Shown: positions 45,960-58,594 of the stretch, piece by piece
Layout of the letters: the number at the start of each line of letters is the position of its first letter
How positions within the stretch are numbered: the first letter of the stretch is position 1
Assembly: GCA_026874595.1 (NCBI GenBank)
Contig: CM049317.1
Span: 66,258,618 to 66,322,617, forward strand
Source of the DNA: Sipunculus nudus
Lineage: Eukaryota > Annelida > Sipuncula > Golfingiida > Sipunculidae
Direction of reading: 5' to 3'
Length of the DNA stretch: 64,000 nt
The notes under the pieces: model-generated
Database searches by the model: none
What the model saw: only the letters and a program-made list of their open reading frames with translations
Told to the model about the DNA's origin: nothing
Translations under genes and position numbers: made by a program

Positions 45960-47640
45960 TCAATTTTATATGATAGGATTCAGGATTTAATGGAAAGATT
46001 TAGGAAATGATTGCCACGAGGGCAAAGTTCACATAATCCCCAACAGTTGAAGACCAAAAATATGCATTTTCAAGGTGTGGCCACATACAAGTTTACATGA
46101 CCTAAGTCGAATGGTAATGCTAATCTTCAAAAACCCTCCGAAAATTCCGGCATTCCGGGGATTCACCAACTTTTAGACAGAACTTTATGGATATGCAGTG
46201 TCACCTTGACTCTGCAATTGGCCAATCACATAGGGGATTCTAGTATATTCCCCATTGCATCTCGCATAAATTATGATAATGTCAGGTATTTATACAAAGT
46301 GCACACACTCGGTCTCGGATTAATGTTATCTTTATCTTTGTGTTGTTTATGTGTTATAACTTATATTTTTAATTCCTATTTTGGCTCTCGATTGATTCAT
46401 TCTTGTAAACATACTTATGAGGTACTGTGTGAATGAAGTTTGGGGTAATGAATAACCAAAGTTTCATTATGGTAGCTGTTTTTTAAAATCTTAAAGATCT
46501 TTTGTGATGGTCGGTGGGTTGCAAATGTTAGCTTTCTGCAGACTTGCAGAGCTCGTCCGGGCTACCTCCGACCAGCACGGACTGGCGTGGCTATAACCCT
46601 GATAATACATATGTTCTGTGGTTCCCTTTCTGTTTGCGAGGGTTAAAAATTTGCCACATCCGCAAAAGGGGAAATATATTTTATGAAGATTGTGTAGGTT
46701 TCACTCCGTGGATAAGAAGCTGTCCAAAGTATATATGTGACCCTAAACAATTTAACAGAGTGTTGGACTTTAACATAAAATTTTCATTTGATCACTCAAA
46801 GACAAGACAATAATAGGAATGTATCACCAAGGCCACACAAAAATAAATTATTGTTCTTATGAGTCTGGGAACAAACATATAGTACAAGCAAACTCATATA
46901 ACAGTAAATTTGTTTGCCTGGCCTAAAAAGGGGAGGGCACAACATAAGTCCAGGAAATGTTATCAATTGTTTTTCTTGAAAGAAATTATGTATGGCAGGA
47001 GCCTAAAATTGGTAAATTTCTACCAAAAATCAAAACTAGATGACCATAGGTCGATCGCTGACCGGAAGTTGAATTTAAAAGAGAGACAGAAAAACAGTCA
47101 AGATCAGCCACTCTTACATGTTACGGGGATTGGAGAGTTGAATAAAATGAGCTACAGTTTATGTGGATACGGCCATATTTGACCAATTTATTAGCTTAAA
47201 GCTTAATTATTCAAAATGTACCTTTAGTGTCTTTCGGAAGTTTCTTAATGATTTCGGTTTTCTTTTTCATTTGAATAATGAGAAAATATAGGTCAATTAC
47301 CACAAACAACACAAAGATAAAGCTTACATTAATCCAAAACCGAGTATGTGCACTTTGTGTAAATACCTGACATTATCATAATTTATGACTTAGGTCATGT
47401 AAACTTGTATGTGGCCACACCTTGAAAATACATATTTTTGGTCTTGAACTGTTGGTGATTATGTGAAGTGTACCCTAGATGCAATCATTTCCTAAATCTT
47501 TCCATCAAATCCTGAATCCTGTGATTTTTTTTTCATGAAGGAGCTATTGCAGTGAAATCTGTCAGAAGCAATGTAAACAATGCAAGAACATTTTAATGGA
47601 ATTCATTATCAAAAGCTTCACACAAAATAGATGCTATGAC
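45960..47640. repeat. Nested inverted copies of HNMT intron sequence
   Basis: 45960-46440 and 47270-47640 are inverted copies of each other (for example ATGATAATGTCAGGTATTTA near 46275 and its complement near 47375). Both include the intron 2 phrase that lies after HNMT exon 2 (TGTGGCCACACCTT; compare 34960 and 50865). Between them, 46500-47040 matches intron 3 of copy 1 (35870-36200). No exon is present. Confidence 0.65.
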
Positions 47641-47949
47641 TTATTCAGTGACATATAATGGTAAATAATTTAATGTTCTGACTATTTTTTATTTTAAAAA
47701 TAACAATTAAGTTATAACACTATACGCTTATGATGCATGTATTTTCTGTTGTTCAAATAGTGCATTATATATAGATGAAGGCCCCACTTTTGGGCTGCGC
47801 GCCCTCTCTAGTTTTAAATCCGGGATAACCACTGTGACTTTAAGAGCGATCCTTTGTGAATACTCAGACAGACAGAGAAACATAAAATATAACCTCAAGC
47901 TAATATCATTGCTTCATGTTATGCTGAGATATCTTAAAAAAATATCTCA

Positions 47950-48149
47950 CTACTCAAATGGTTTCTGAATTGAAAATACCTCACTTGCATTATTAATAAA
48001 CAGTCTGCCGTCTTTCTTGAAGGAAACGCTTGTAAGTTCATCGCAAAACCTAGTCACTAGCTCTGGCGGTGCTGTCTTTCTGAAATTTATAACTCCTGTG
48101 AAAAAGTCAAGCAGCATCTGTCCCTCTTCTGTATTAGTGAACACATCAG
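47950..48149 (-). pseudogene. HNMT-like copy 2, exon 4
   Basis: Inverted paralogue of 36359-36558. The acceptor is CTTTTACAG/CTG. The reading starts TDVFTNTEEGQMLLDFFTGV and ends KKDGRLFINNASEVFSIQKP before the stop. This exon is intact, but the copy as a whole is broken in exon 2, so I list it as part of a pseudogene. Confidence 0.75.
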
Positions 48150-48573
48150 CTGTAAAAGATAATGCAAATTCTTCAGTGGTTATACACTTAGGTAATGGTC
48201 AGTAAGATAAGGCCAAAAAACACAGATTGGTTTCTCACGCTCTTGAGGTTTGACTTCCCTGCGTCAGAATGTTTATTTTGATTTTTGGTATAAATTTAAC
48301 AATTTTAGGCTCCTATCCTGCCACACAGAATTTTCTTTCAAGAAAATAATGGTAAAATTTTGAAAACATTTGTGCCCTTCCCTGTTTAGGCCAAGCAAAA
48401 AAAAATTACTGTTCTATGGGTTTGCTTGCACCATATGTTTGTTCCCTGACTCGTTAGAACAATCATTTATTTTTGTGTGGCCTTGGCGATACATTTCTAT
48501 TATTGTCTTGTCTTTCAGTGATCATAGGATATTTTTATGTTAAAGTCCAAAACTCTGTAAAAGAGCCACATAC

Positions 48574-49542
48574 TGTGAAACTCCCTTAAGCTGTACACTC
48601 AAGGGACTGGAAGATTTTGTCCATTTTAGAGAGTTGTCCTGTTTCGAGGAGTTTGGCATATTGCGTCAATTCATCATTGAATGTTTCTGATATCCTATGT
48701 TTTCATTAAATTCACGCCTAATTTGAAATAGGCTACATAAATTTGATTTAAATCATTTTCAAAATAGCTCAAATATGCACTTGCAATTTATCAAATATAA
48801 TTATTTAAAAAAAGACAGATATCAGCTAGGCCTTGCAAACTAATCTTGGCAGTTTCACTTTGACGTACCATGCTTCATGTTCTAAGCAAGCGGCAGTTCA
48901 TTGATGGTTGCACTAGGCATATTGATTATTTACAGCATCCGGACAGCATGATTATTTGCTAAAGGGCGTAGTCTTCACCATGCATTCACCGTAATAAAGT
49001 GCAAACTGTCACAAGCTATAAATACCCCGGGCTGGACGCCGATCATAAAAAGCACAAACAGCAATCTTTGATGATGGTCTTGTCAAATAAAAAGCTGTTT
49101 CAGTTTGAAAGCTTATTTTTTCTTATTGACCCTCCAATCTTAATTGAATAATGATTGTGTTATCAACACATGTATAGAAATAAACAACAATTTCGATACT
49201 GTTAATTTACATTTAACATTCCAATGATTCACCAAATTACACTTGTCCCTGGGCTGTCGCTTTGACAAAAACAGGTCATATGAGGTCATGACCTCGGAGC
49301 GCCATCTCCAGGCAAATATATGAACAAAAATAGAACTCGCAATTTCAGTCCGCTTTAGAGGGTCGTAATATGTACTGGATATGCTGGCAGGATGGGAAAG
49401 TTTGTCCGGGATAGTGAGTTGTCTGCTTTATTGAGTTTACGATAAAAATATTTTAGTGGCAAAATTGAAAGGACTGAGATTTAGTGTCCGTATTAGTGAG
49501 TTGTTCGCCTTACTGAGTTGTCTGCAAGTAGGAGTTTCACTG
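48574..49542. mobile_element. pogo/Tigger-like MITE
   Basis: The ends are CTGTGAAACTCC (48574) and GGAGTTTCACTG (49542), inverted complements with one mismatch, flanked by TA on both sides (48572-48573 and 49543-49544). CAGTGAAACTC-type ends with TA duplication are typical of Tc1/mariner-pogo elements. Subterminal phrases (GAGAGTTGTCC, GTGAGTTGTCTGC, TTAGTGAGTTGTTCGCC) are repeated inversely. No transposase frame exists. Lies in intron 3 of HNMT copy 2 and is absent from copy 1. Confidence 0.72.
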
Positions 49543-49544
49543 TA

Positions 49545-50116
49545 CGTTCGTTGGACAGCTTCTTACTCTGGTTGGTTGTAGTTGGGCTTCTGCAAGCTGG
49601 AACGAAGGGAAAGCTAACATTTGGAACCCACCGACCGGCACAAAAGATCTTAAAGATCTTCAAAAAAGCGGCTACTAGCAATGAAAATTTGCTTATTTAT
49701 TTGCATTATTAAATATTTCTGAGAGCTAAATAAAAGACTGGTCACTTGTGTGTATAGTAATGTGTTATAGTCCAATCCACCACCCCTGTCCACCTATTTT
49801 GAAAGCTTTCCAATGCCATTAAAACAAGTAAAACCTAGGAGCTTCAGAGGGTTATGGCCCCCAACGGGGCTTTGGCCCTGGACCCTACCAAGGGGTGCCT
49901 TAGGGCCCCTGGACCCCAGCCATGACCACCTCCACTTGTTTTCCCAATGTCTGTTATACTTAAATTTAGCAGGCACTCAAATTTGTCTAGCTATAACCCT
50001 GTGTATGATGTTTAAATTGACTATATGATTGGATTATCATGTTTATCGACATTCATATTTCAATTAGGTGAGCGCTTTACATTTACTGTTAAAAACAGAA
50101 AAGATATGCTACAAAC
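49545..50116. other. Intron 3 of HNMT copy 2, outer part
   Basis: 49560-49690 matches 46480-46600 in reverse. 49790-50020 has a GC-richer patch with no known protein. No exon. Confidence 0.45.
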
Positions 50117-50254
50117 TGATGTCACATTGGCTGATAAGCGGGTATTTCTGATAAGGCAGCTCCAGTGCCCGAGCTATAGTATCACTGAATATGCATGCAA
50201 ATCCATCTCCTTTCACTAGATGACCTTTGAACTTCTCCAGAATACTTTGGTGGT
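50117..50254 (-). pseudogene. HNMT-like copy 2, exon 3
   Basis: The acceptor is CTTCAG/ACC and the donor GACATCA/GTTTGT, both in phase. It reads DHQSILEKFKGHLVKGDGFA, CIFSDTIARALELPYQKYPL and ISQCDI, three codons shorter than copy 1. The frame is open. Confidence 0.7.
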
Positions 50255-50969
50255 CTGAAGCTGAACATACAGAAAGTTAGTAGTCCATAATCATCCAGAT
50301 ATTTAAATTTTCAGTCGTTAATTCATAAAATACTACCTTTATTTTGTGATATTAAAATACATTTATATTCATTCTCAGTACCTCCACTAGTTCAAAACTG
50401 AAGTTGACTTCAGTAACTGATAAAAAATGTTCATGTATATAGCACATTTGACAATTTTACCATTGACATTTTACAATTTATGTAATGAGAAAGACCAGTA
50501 TAAACAGATTTTATAAAAATAAATCAGGAAATATAAAGCTTATTTGAAGCTGTTAGTAAACGACAGTGTTCAGACATTTAACCTAAATTAGAAACATAAC
50601 AAAAAAGTGAATATATGGTAAATAGAAAAAAAGGTTTGTCCTGGATAAAGGCTCAAGCATCAAAGTTAAAACTAAAAAAGCTAGCTTTTTACTAGTTCTT
50701 GCATTGTTTACATAGCTCCTGACAAATGGCCCTGCAATAGCTCCTTCATGAAAAAATGTCAATTGTTTCAGGATTTATGAGGAAGATTTAGGAAATGATC
50801 CTCATTAGACCACACTTCACATAAACCCCACAATAGTTCAAGACCAAAAATATGCATTTTCAGGGTGTGGCCACAGACAAGTTTACATAACATAAATCAA
50901 GTGGTAATGCCATCAAGTATAACATAGATAACAAATCAGTAGTTCGCAATCTTAAGGTAGATTATTTAC

Positions 50970-51286
50970 CTTTGTTCCCTAGAAATATGAGAAATCCTCC
51001 TCGTTGAAAACCTTTGAAAAAAATGTGCAATTGTTTCCTGCACATTGTCCACGTGATACAGCATGTGTATCATATTGATGAAGTTGAAGGATTGTGAAGG
51101 ATGCTCACGCTTCATATACTCATCAGCTGTCTCCTCAAGCAGGCGGAATGAGACATTTTAAAATTAATTGCTCTTTGTGATGTTGGTTTTGAAATACGAG
51201 ATCTGCTCATTGTTTGGATCCAAGGCTGTGTAATTGATGGACTTACTTCTTCGTTAACTGGTCCAAGATGATGCCATCTTTGTCCC
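50970..51286 (-). pseudogene. HNMT-like copy 2, exon 2 (disrupted)
   Basis: It begins GDKDGIILDQLTKK, then a 2-base loss gives an immediate stop. Further on, two in-frame TAA codons replace Lys codons (near 51155-51165), then FRLLEETADEYMKREHPSQS and FNFINMIHMLYHVDN are readable, and another indel lies before the donor AAAG/GTAAAT. The splice sites are kept. It clearly cannot encode a methyltransferase. Confidence 0.78.
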
Positions 51287-51309
51287 CTGAAATAAGATAA
51301 CATTCAGTT

Positions 51310-51640
51310 AAAACAGAATTATCAATGATTGTTGATTGATTATTTGTTGTACTACCTTATTACCCTACCTTTTCATTATGCACTTGAAGACCAGCTTAAT
51401 TTCTTTCCAAATACATCCAAATCAGTTGAGATATGTGTGATTCTCACTAATAATAGTATTACCAAGTAATAAAATACTGAAATAAGATTTTAGATAACAA
51501 GAACCAAAATGTCAGCTTTAGGATAAAGCCATCAGTAATCATTACTTAGTTCATTGATACAACTATAATTATTGTTCTTAGTTATTTTATTATTATAAAT
51601 GTTAATTAAATGTTATTACTTCTTTCAGGCATTTCAAATG
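51310..51640. other. 5' flank of HNMT copy 2
   Basis: No exon 1 of copy 2 is recognised here or further right in the window. Confidence 0.5.
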
Positions 51641-52830
51641 GCCAGTTCAATACAATATAGCAAACCAGGTATTTTACAGATTTACCATCATAACATTTAT
51701 TATTGCATTTATTATACCAAACTTGGTATATGTATAGATATGGGTGAGAGGACAACGCCTATCTAAAATGAGGTTATGACATTTATTAGGAGAGGGTCCT
51801 TGACCTTGAATAGTTCCAATTTTGGGGAAAATCACACAAATTCTTAAATATCTCAAGAAATCTTGCATGGATAGATCCCAAAATCAAGTTGATCGAAGAT
51901 CATGGATAGGGTTGTCATGATCCAGAAACTGATGGCGCCACCTATTATTCTTTACTTATTTTCGTGCCTTTTAATACCCCCAAAATTGCCACATGACAGT
52001 ACTGGGAGCATTATAAGTCAAAAACTAATGGACAGATTTCCTTTATATTATTCATATACATAGATATTGGTTATTGGAAGATGTTTATTAAAATTGGGGT
52101 CATGGACTTTCCTATGAGAGTGGCCTTGACCTTGAATATTTCAATATTTGGTGAAATCACACAAAATCTTTAATATATCAATAAGGGATACATGGAATGA
52201 TCCAAAAATCAAATTGACCGAAGATTTTGGATAGCTTTGTCTTTTGCAGAAGACAGGTGGCGCCACCTTGTGTCGTTTTCTTGTTAAAATGATGTTAACG
52301 CAATATATTGGTAAGAATTTGAGGTACAGTCACCAAAGCCACAGGTTTGATGCATCTTATCAACGGCTAAGTCAAGTTCGAACATGGATGACCTTGATGC
52401 ATTTTTTCAAGGTCACAGAAGCGATTATGCTAAAATGATATAAGGGCAATAACTCAAACAGAATTTGTGGTACAGTCACCAAACCTACAGTTTAGATGCA
52501 TCTTATCAAGGGTTAGGCCAAGTTCGAATATGAATGACATTGATGTATTTTTCAAGGTCAAAATTGCGATAACGCTGAAATGATGTTAACTTTAATATCT
52601 CACCGAGGGATGAATGGATTGGTCCAAAAATCAAATTGAAATAAGATATTTGATAGCATTGTTTTCTGCAGAAGACAGTTGGCGCCACCTTATGTTGCTT
52701 TCTTGCTAAAATTATGTTTAATCGGAATAACCTTGTAAGAATTTAAGGTACAGTCACCAAAACCACAAGTTTGATGCATCTTATCAACGGCTAGGTAAAA
52801 TTTGAAAAGAAACCATGGTGGCTTGCCAAG
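51640..52830 (+). repeat. Tandem repeat region, ~420-bp major unit
   Basis: CAGAAGACAGGTGGCGCCAC at about 52247 recurs near 52668 (421 bp apart). Inside, GTACAGTCACCAAA...GATGCATCTTATCAA occurs near 52325, 52470 and 52750. An earlier variant with TGATGGCGCCACC is near 51931. Frames here are accidental. Confidence 0.65.
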
Positions 52831-54800
52831 TGTCAGTCTCCACATCTGAATTCAAAATGGGATCCTATTCTTCGAGGCTGGGGGAGGATGGTTAATTGTT
52901 TGGGGATACTTTGGCACCTGCGGTGCCAAGAAATATCTAGTTCAGGATATACAGAGTTATGTTTGACCATATTTACATTCACATACAAATAACATAAAAA
53001 GAGACAGATTTGGAATATACTAGATATATTCAAAGATATTTTTATTTGGTGGAATAACAGTTTTTTCAGGCGGAAAAACATACAAAGTCATTATAATGTA
53101 TTACCTACCTACCCTGTTAAATTAATTTTACTGGCATGCCTTTTTGATTATGATATATTACAACATGGTAAATCACATACTAGTCATTTTCAATACTCAT
53201 TTGCTTGCATACTAAACCTTGGTCCTTAGTGCATGGAATTTCACACTTTGTAACAAAACCCTGTCTCCTCGTTAATAATACATAAGAAATTCCTAAGACA
53301 CTAGCATTCATAAATTACTAATGCTGATTCACATATCAGTTTCTCATCATTTGTCATTTATGTTATTTTACCTCTGATAGAAACTGTAGTTGGCTTCAAA
53401 TATGCAGAATTATATTTTTGCCATTTTCAACATATCGCTGTTTTGTGAGGGTTTCATTCTAGTGACCTCGACATACAGTAACCTACCTAGAGCATATTTA
53501 TATCATTGTGTAAAGTATTTAGTAAGCCTTTAAAATCATAACAGTCATAAACAACAACAACCCAATGCATGTACATCAAACAAGAGAAATTCTTGTTCAT
53601 AACTGATATAAGTGATTATATATGATATTAGCAAAATATCAACCTAAGATTTGAGGTACACACAAAAGATTTTATATTTTTTACTTTTGACACTTTAAGC
53701 ATGGATAACATACATGCCGCCACAGAGTGAATGACAGTTTGCATGTGTAGTTGAGGTGTTTCATTTACGACTGATATTTTCGCAATAATTTTCCTTGTGT
53801 GGATATTGCGAATTTGACACAAATATAAACATATAGCAACTACAGTATTCGATTTTCATCAAGTAGTCTTAATGATAAGAAAGTACCTTCAATACCTTTA
53901 CATGATGTATTTTAATTTATTTAATCAAATGTAAAAACAGGATTTTTAATATTAACTTTAATATTGTAAATCTGCATTGTTAAAAGGCTGACAGTTATCT
54001 AGCAATCAAACTGCTGATTCTGGATCAGAGATGAGAATTAAATGATGAGGTCATTCTCATTGAGAATTATATCAGCCTATTCATCTGAGTGACATTGTTA
54101 CAAAGGGCCTTTATCCAATCCGGCCCTCTCTGTCTGGAATAACTAATCTTACAAACTAATACCCTATTCTTAACAATGGGATATTCCTACCACCTGTGGG
54201 CATAATTTACCTTCCCCAAGGAGGTGATGTTTCAAACTGTGTCAGCTTGTGTTATTTATTTATCCATGAGGAGAATACAAACAAAATCCTGATATCAACA
54301 AGGGTTATCTACTCAATTGAAAAACCTTATAGCTGGAATAGGTTAATGAACCAGAAGTCTAGGTGCAGCTCCAAAGGGTGTTTTCCAGATCTTTTTTCAG
54401 CACATCACAGATAGAGTATAGATAAGTCTGTGTGCAGTTTTAAATAGACATACAGATTTTAATAGAGACTTTACAGTAGTTCCGATTACATTACCAAAGG
54501 GATGGCATGATGTTAAGTTAGGAGCAATGCCTAGCAGGCAACAAATAAACTGGTAAATCCTCAATGCACAACAGTGACATCTGGTGAGCATATACTCTAC
54601 CAACACAAGCTCAGTGCGTTTAAGATGTACATATTATTAAAGCATACAGCATATTCCAGTATCACATATATATGTACTTGGCATGACTTATGACTGAGCA
54701 ACTTGGTTTCAAACAATGTGAAAACTGATAACAATTTTGTAGCAATCGATCTGAAACTTGCAGGGTTGATTGAAGACCAACACCAGTGGAAGCCTAATGT
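52831..54800. other. No gene recognised
   Basis: AT-rich, mostly unique-looking sequence. Short frames (52833-53081 minus, 54196-54414, 54397-54839 minus) show no known domain. Confidence 0.4.
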
Positions 54801-55180
54801 TATTAGTCCGTAAAGGTCAAAGTTCATGGTCATAGTCATCAGAAAACGTCAAAATTTTTATTTCGTCATAACTTCGTTCATAATTGTCTACACAAACTAT
54901 AGTTCATTTTGATTCCCTAGGCTTTCTCCATGCAATGGTTTGGTCACATGTTATCTCTGATGTATTCTTGTGTCAGTATGTCTGTCTGTTGGTCAGTTGT
55001 CCTCAATTTTACTGCTTGCTGGTTCTTGTGCCTTACATATACCATTCTATAGATCAGAGTTTTGCAGGAACCCTTTTGAAACTGGTATATCTTGTGTCTA
55101 ACACTAATATCTCAAAACTGAATTTACATTTTTGGAAAAATAGCCGCTAGGGGGAGCTGCACTCGAACCCTAACAGATAT
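54800..55180. repeat. Dispersed repeat fragment
   Basis: The phrase CTACACAAACTATAG and the neighbouring AAAACGTCAAAATTTTTAT-like block recur near 58360-58410, and a variant near 57650. These bracket the element at 55191-57617. Confidence 0.5.
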
Positions 55181-55259
55181 AGTTTTTTTTAGATCAGCTG
55201 AGCTAAAGGGATCACTCTTTGTCCGTCTTCCATCTGTCTGTCCGTCTGTCCGTCTGTCC

Positions 55260-56540
55260 GTCCGTTAACCAGGCACAAATCATAACCGCTGGACCTAGAA
55301 CCTTGTAACTTGGGATTATGAGGGTCTATGAAAAATCTCCTTGGAAACCAGAAATTAGGTCTCTGTTACCGATATCCTTCGAGCTATGGGGCCCCAAAGT
55401 ACCCCCCAGAAAAGTAAAACATTTCATACAAAAACTTCAATATCTCATTAACTACTTGACTGGTGGCTATGATTTTTGGCATACATATTGATCGTGAGAT
55501 GTTCCATCACTTCCTGCAGACTGGTGGCGCCACCTGTATTTCGATTTTTTACGATTTTTTTTTCTCTATTTTTGAGACCTTTAAAAATGTGAACATCTGT
55601 TAACAAGGCACAAATCGTAAAGACTGGACCTAAAATCTTAATTCTGGACACACCGTGAGGTCCATGAAAAATCTAATTAGAAACCAAAAATTAGGTCTCT
55701 GTTACCCATATCCTTCGAGCTATGGGGGCCCAAAATACCCCCCAGAATAGTAAAAACATTCATACAAAAGCTTCAATATCTCAAAAACTACAACACTGAT
55801 GGTCATGATTTTTGGCATATATATTGATCAATAGGGGTTCCATCAGTTCCTGCAGACTGGTGGCCCCACCTCTATTTTTTTCAAATTTTCACAATTGTTT
55901 TCTTTATTTTTGAGACCTTTAAGGATGTAGTTATCTGTCAACAGGGTACAAATCTTAACGACTAGACCTAGAATCTTCATTCTTGACACACAGGAAGACC
56001 CATGATAAGTCTCCATGGAAACTTGAAGTTAGGTCTCTGTTGCCCATATTCTTTGAGCTATGCCACTCCAAAGTAAAGCTCAGAATAATGGAAAATTTGA
56101 TACAAAAGCTGAAGTATCTGAACAACTAATGCAGAGATCACCATAACTGTTTGCATGGATATTGATCATTGAGTGTTTCATCAGTTTCTGCAGACTGGGT
56201 GCGCCACCTCTATTTTTTTCAAATTTTTACGATTTTTTTTCTCTTTTTTTGAGACCTTTAAAGATGTAGTTATCTGTCAACAGGGTACAAGTCGCAACAA
56301 CTGGACCTAGAATCTTCATTCTTATCATGCAAGGAGGCCCATGAAAAGTGCCATTGGAAACTTGAAATTAGGTCTCTGTTACCCATATCCTTCAAGCTAT
56401 AGGACTCCGAAGTATCCCTCAGAATAATGGACAATTTGATACAAAAGCTGAAGTATCTGAACAACTAATGCAGAGATCACCATGATTCTTTGCATGGATA
56501 TTGACCATTAAGTGTTTTTATTAGTTTCTGCAGACTGGTG
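55260..56540 (+). repeat. Four ~338-bp tandem units
   Basis: GTTAACNAGGCACAAAT-type starts fall near 55264, 55600, 55936 and 56276. Each unit also has GGTCTCTGTTACCCATATCC, GAGCTATGGGGCCCC-like, CTTCAATATCT-like and TGCAGACTGGTGGCGCCACC blocks. Single units lie at 24200-24930, 42130-42540, 43190-43330 and 61180-61410. Confidence 0.8.
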
Positions 56541-56555
56541 GAGCCACAAGGTTTT

Positions 56556-57440
56556 GCGGATATTATGTTTTTGACCGGGTTCCTCCGCCGCCGCCGCGTG
56601 TGTTTCCAGAGAACTCCTCTGAGACTAATGGACCCATTTTTCCGAAACTTACACCAATTATCGGGCCACATGTGAACTGGTGCCTAACCAATTTGCGTTG
56701 ACCTCTGACCTTTCCTCTCTATACAGCGTCCGTTTGTGCGTCTGTTCCCACACATAAACCCTCATATCTCGGGAACCGTTTGGCCGATCAGGAAATAAAA
56801 TTTATACAAATCTAGACCTTGGATAGCTTCATAACATACACAAAAAATGGTTGCGCCACCTGTAACCATGTTTGCACAGTGTCCATCTGTTCATCTGCCT
56901 TGGGTTTAAATCACTAATATCTCTGCAGTGAATTGACTAATTCACCTGAAATTCGCCATGCGTATACATCCTGGATAGCTTTCTTGATTTTATGACAGGT
57001 GGCGCCATCTACAATCACGTTCACGCTGATGACATCCAAGCTCATATCTCGGGAAGCGTTTGACCGATTGGGCCAAAATTGAGCATGTGTTTAGATCTTA
57101 CATAGGTCTTTATCATACACAAAACTGGAGGGGCCACCTGCATCCATTTTTGCACAGCGTCTGTCTGTTTGTCTGCCGTGGGCTAAAATCACTTATATAC
57201 ATGTAGTGGTTTGACTTTTCTGCCTAAATTTTTGCATATGTATAGAACTTGGACAGCTTTCTGGATTTGTGGTAGCTGGCACAACCTACATACACATTTA
57301 GGCTGCAGACATCCATGATAATATACAACATACCTCACCCTGTTTTCCCTTGCCACTCGATCCATGCCTCACTTTAACCGTTCCACTCTTTTTTTGGCAG
57401 ATACACGTAGTCACTTGTCGGCTACCCGTATTCTAGTTTT
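56556..57440 (+). repeat. ~1-kb interspersed repeat, copy 2
   Basis: Starts GCGGATATTATGTTTTTGAC with the CCGCCGCCGCC run and ends CTACCCGTATTCTAGTT, as does 38331-39345. Internal ~120-bp units are in the same order. Confidence 0.75.
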
Positions 57441-57619
57441 TAAAGTTTACACATTTTTTCTCTATTTTTGAGATATATAAATACAGACCAAATCTTGGCC
57501 TGTTGGTTAATCTGTTTGATGCTTCAGTTGAATGGGTATATACTACCATTCTGATGATAAAATTACCTTTTGCGAATCTCTTCCCAGTCAGCTGAGCGTC
57601 ATGACCCATGGGTCACTTT

Positions 57620-58540
57620 TTACCATATCTTCAAAACTATAAACCTAAGCTACACGAACTATAGCTCAATATGTTCATCTATTCTTTTTCCAGTTGACGG
57701 TCCAGTCAATTGTCATCTCTGATATCTCACTATGTCCGTCATTTATCAGTAGTCGTCAAATTCGCCTATCAGCTTGTTCTTTCGTCTGATATATGGCTTT
57801 CCACAGGCCAGATTTTATAAACAATCCCTCTGAAAGTTATACTGTTGATACAATACCTAAAGTTTTAGAATTTCTGATGTCGTTTAGACCAAATTGTCCA
57901 AAGGTAAAGGTCAAGGTAATTAAAAAACTACAAAATAGGTTTCTTAAATTCTTCATCCAAATTTTTCGATGCTGCATAAACTGTAGCTCATTTAATTCGC
58001 CATTCCATGGCCTTTTTTTATATGTAGCTGTCTAAATCTGCTGTTACCATGGTTATGCTTTTTTTTCGGGGAAAATTCATGATATTCCAAAATTGGATTC
58101 TCATTTATCCAACGTTGTCACTTTAAAAGATAGAGAGGTCTTCAGGTACCATAGGATCATTTTTACTGGCCTTTATACCTAATTACGGGAAAACTCTACC
58201 ATTTCTCGTCAAACAGGATATAACAAGATTTAACTTTTTTTGCTTTACAGGCCACAAATCTCAACCAATCGCTCTGAAAATTATACAGTTGATAGAAAAA
58301 CGAAACTCCTGCAAGTCTTTTGTTCTTAGTGGAGATAGGCCAAAGCTCAAGGGAAAGGTCACCAAAAAACGTTATTTTACTTATTACTCATAACATTTAC
58401 TCTCTACACAAACTATAGCTGATTTTATGAGTCTTTGCCATCCCTGTCTGTCTGTCCTATTTCAATATTTTGCAACCTCTCGACCTATGGTCGTCTAGTT
58501 TTAAGAAATTAGGATTAACATAATTCAGTACCTTTACGTT
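57620..58540. repeat. Dispersed repeat region, no gene
   Basis: Continues the family seen at 54800-55180 (AACTATAGCTCA-type phrases near 57660, 57980 and 58405; phrases ending in GATAGGC-like or CTGTCTGTC). Nothing coding. Confidence 0.5.
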
Positions 58541-58594
58541 TTTAGAATGTATACATTTAATCACTTGATATTGATGTACATGTATATTTCAAAG

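Larger units (their letters stand above)
55191..57617 (+). mobile_element. HINE/Helentron-like element, second copy
   Basis: The left end is AGATCAGCTGAGC after a T-run (55183-55190). The right end is TCAGCTGAGCGTCATGACCC then ATGGGTCACTT, with the perfect 14-bp palindrome at 57602-57615, before TTTTT. (TCCG)n tracts near 55220-55262 echo 2415-2455. The interior holds four ~338-bp units (55260-56540) and then the ~1-kb repeat (56556-57440). No protein is encoded. Confidence 0.55.
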
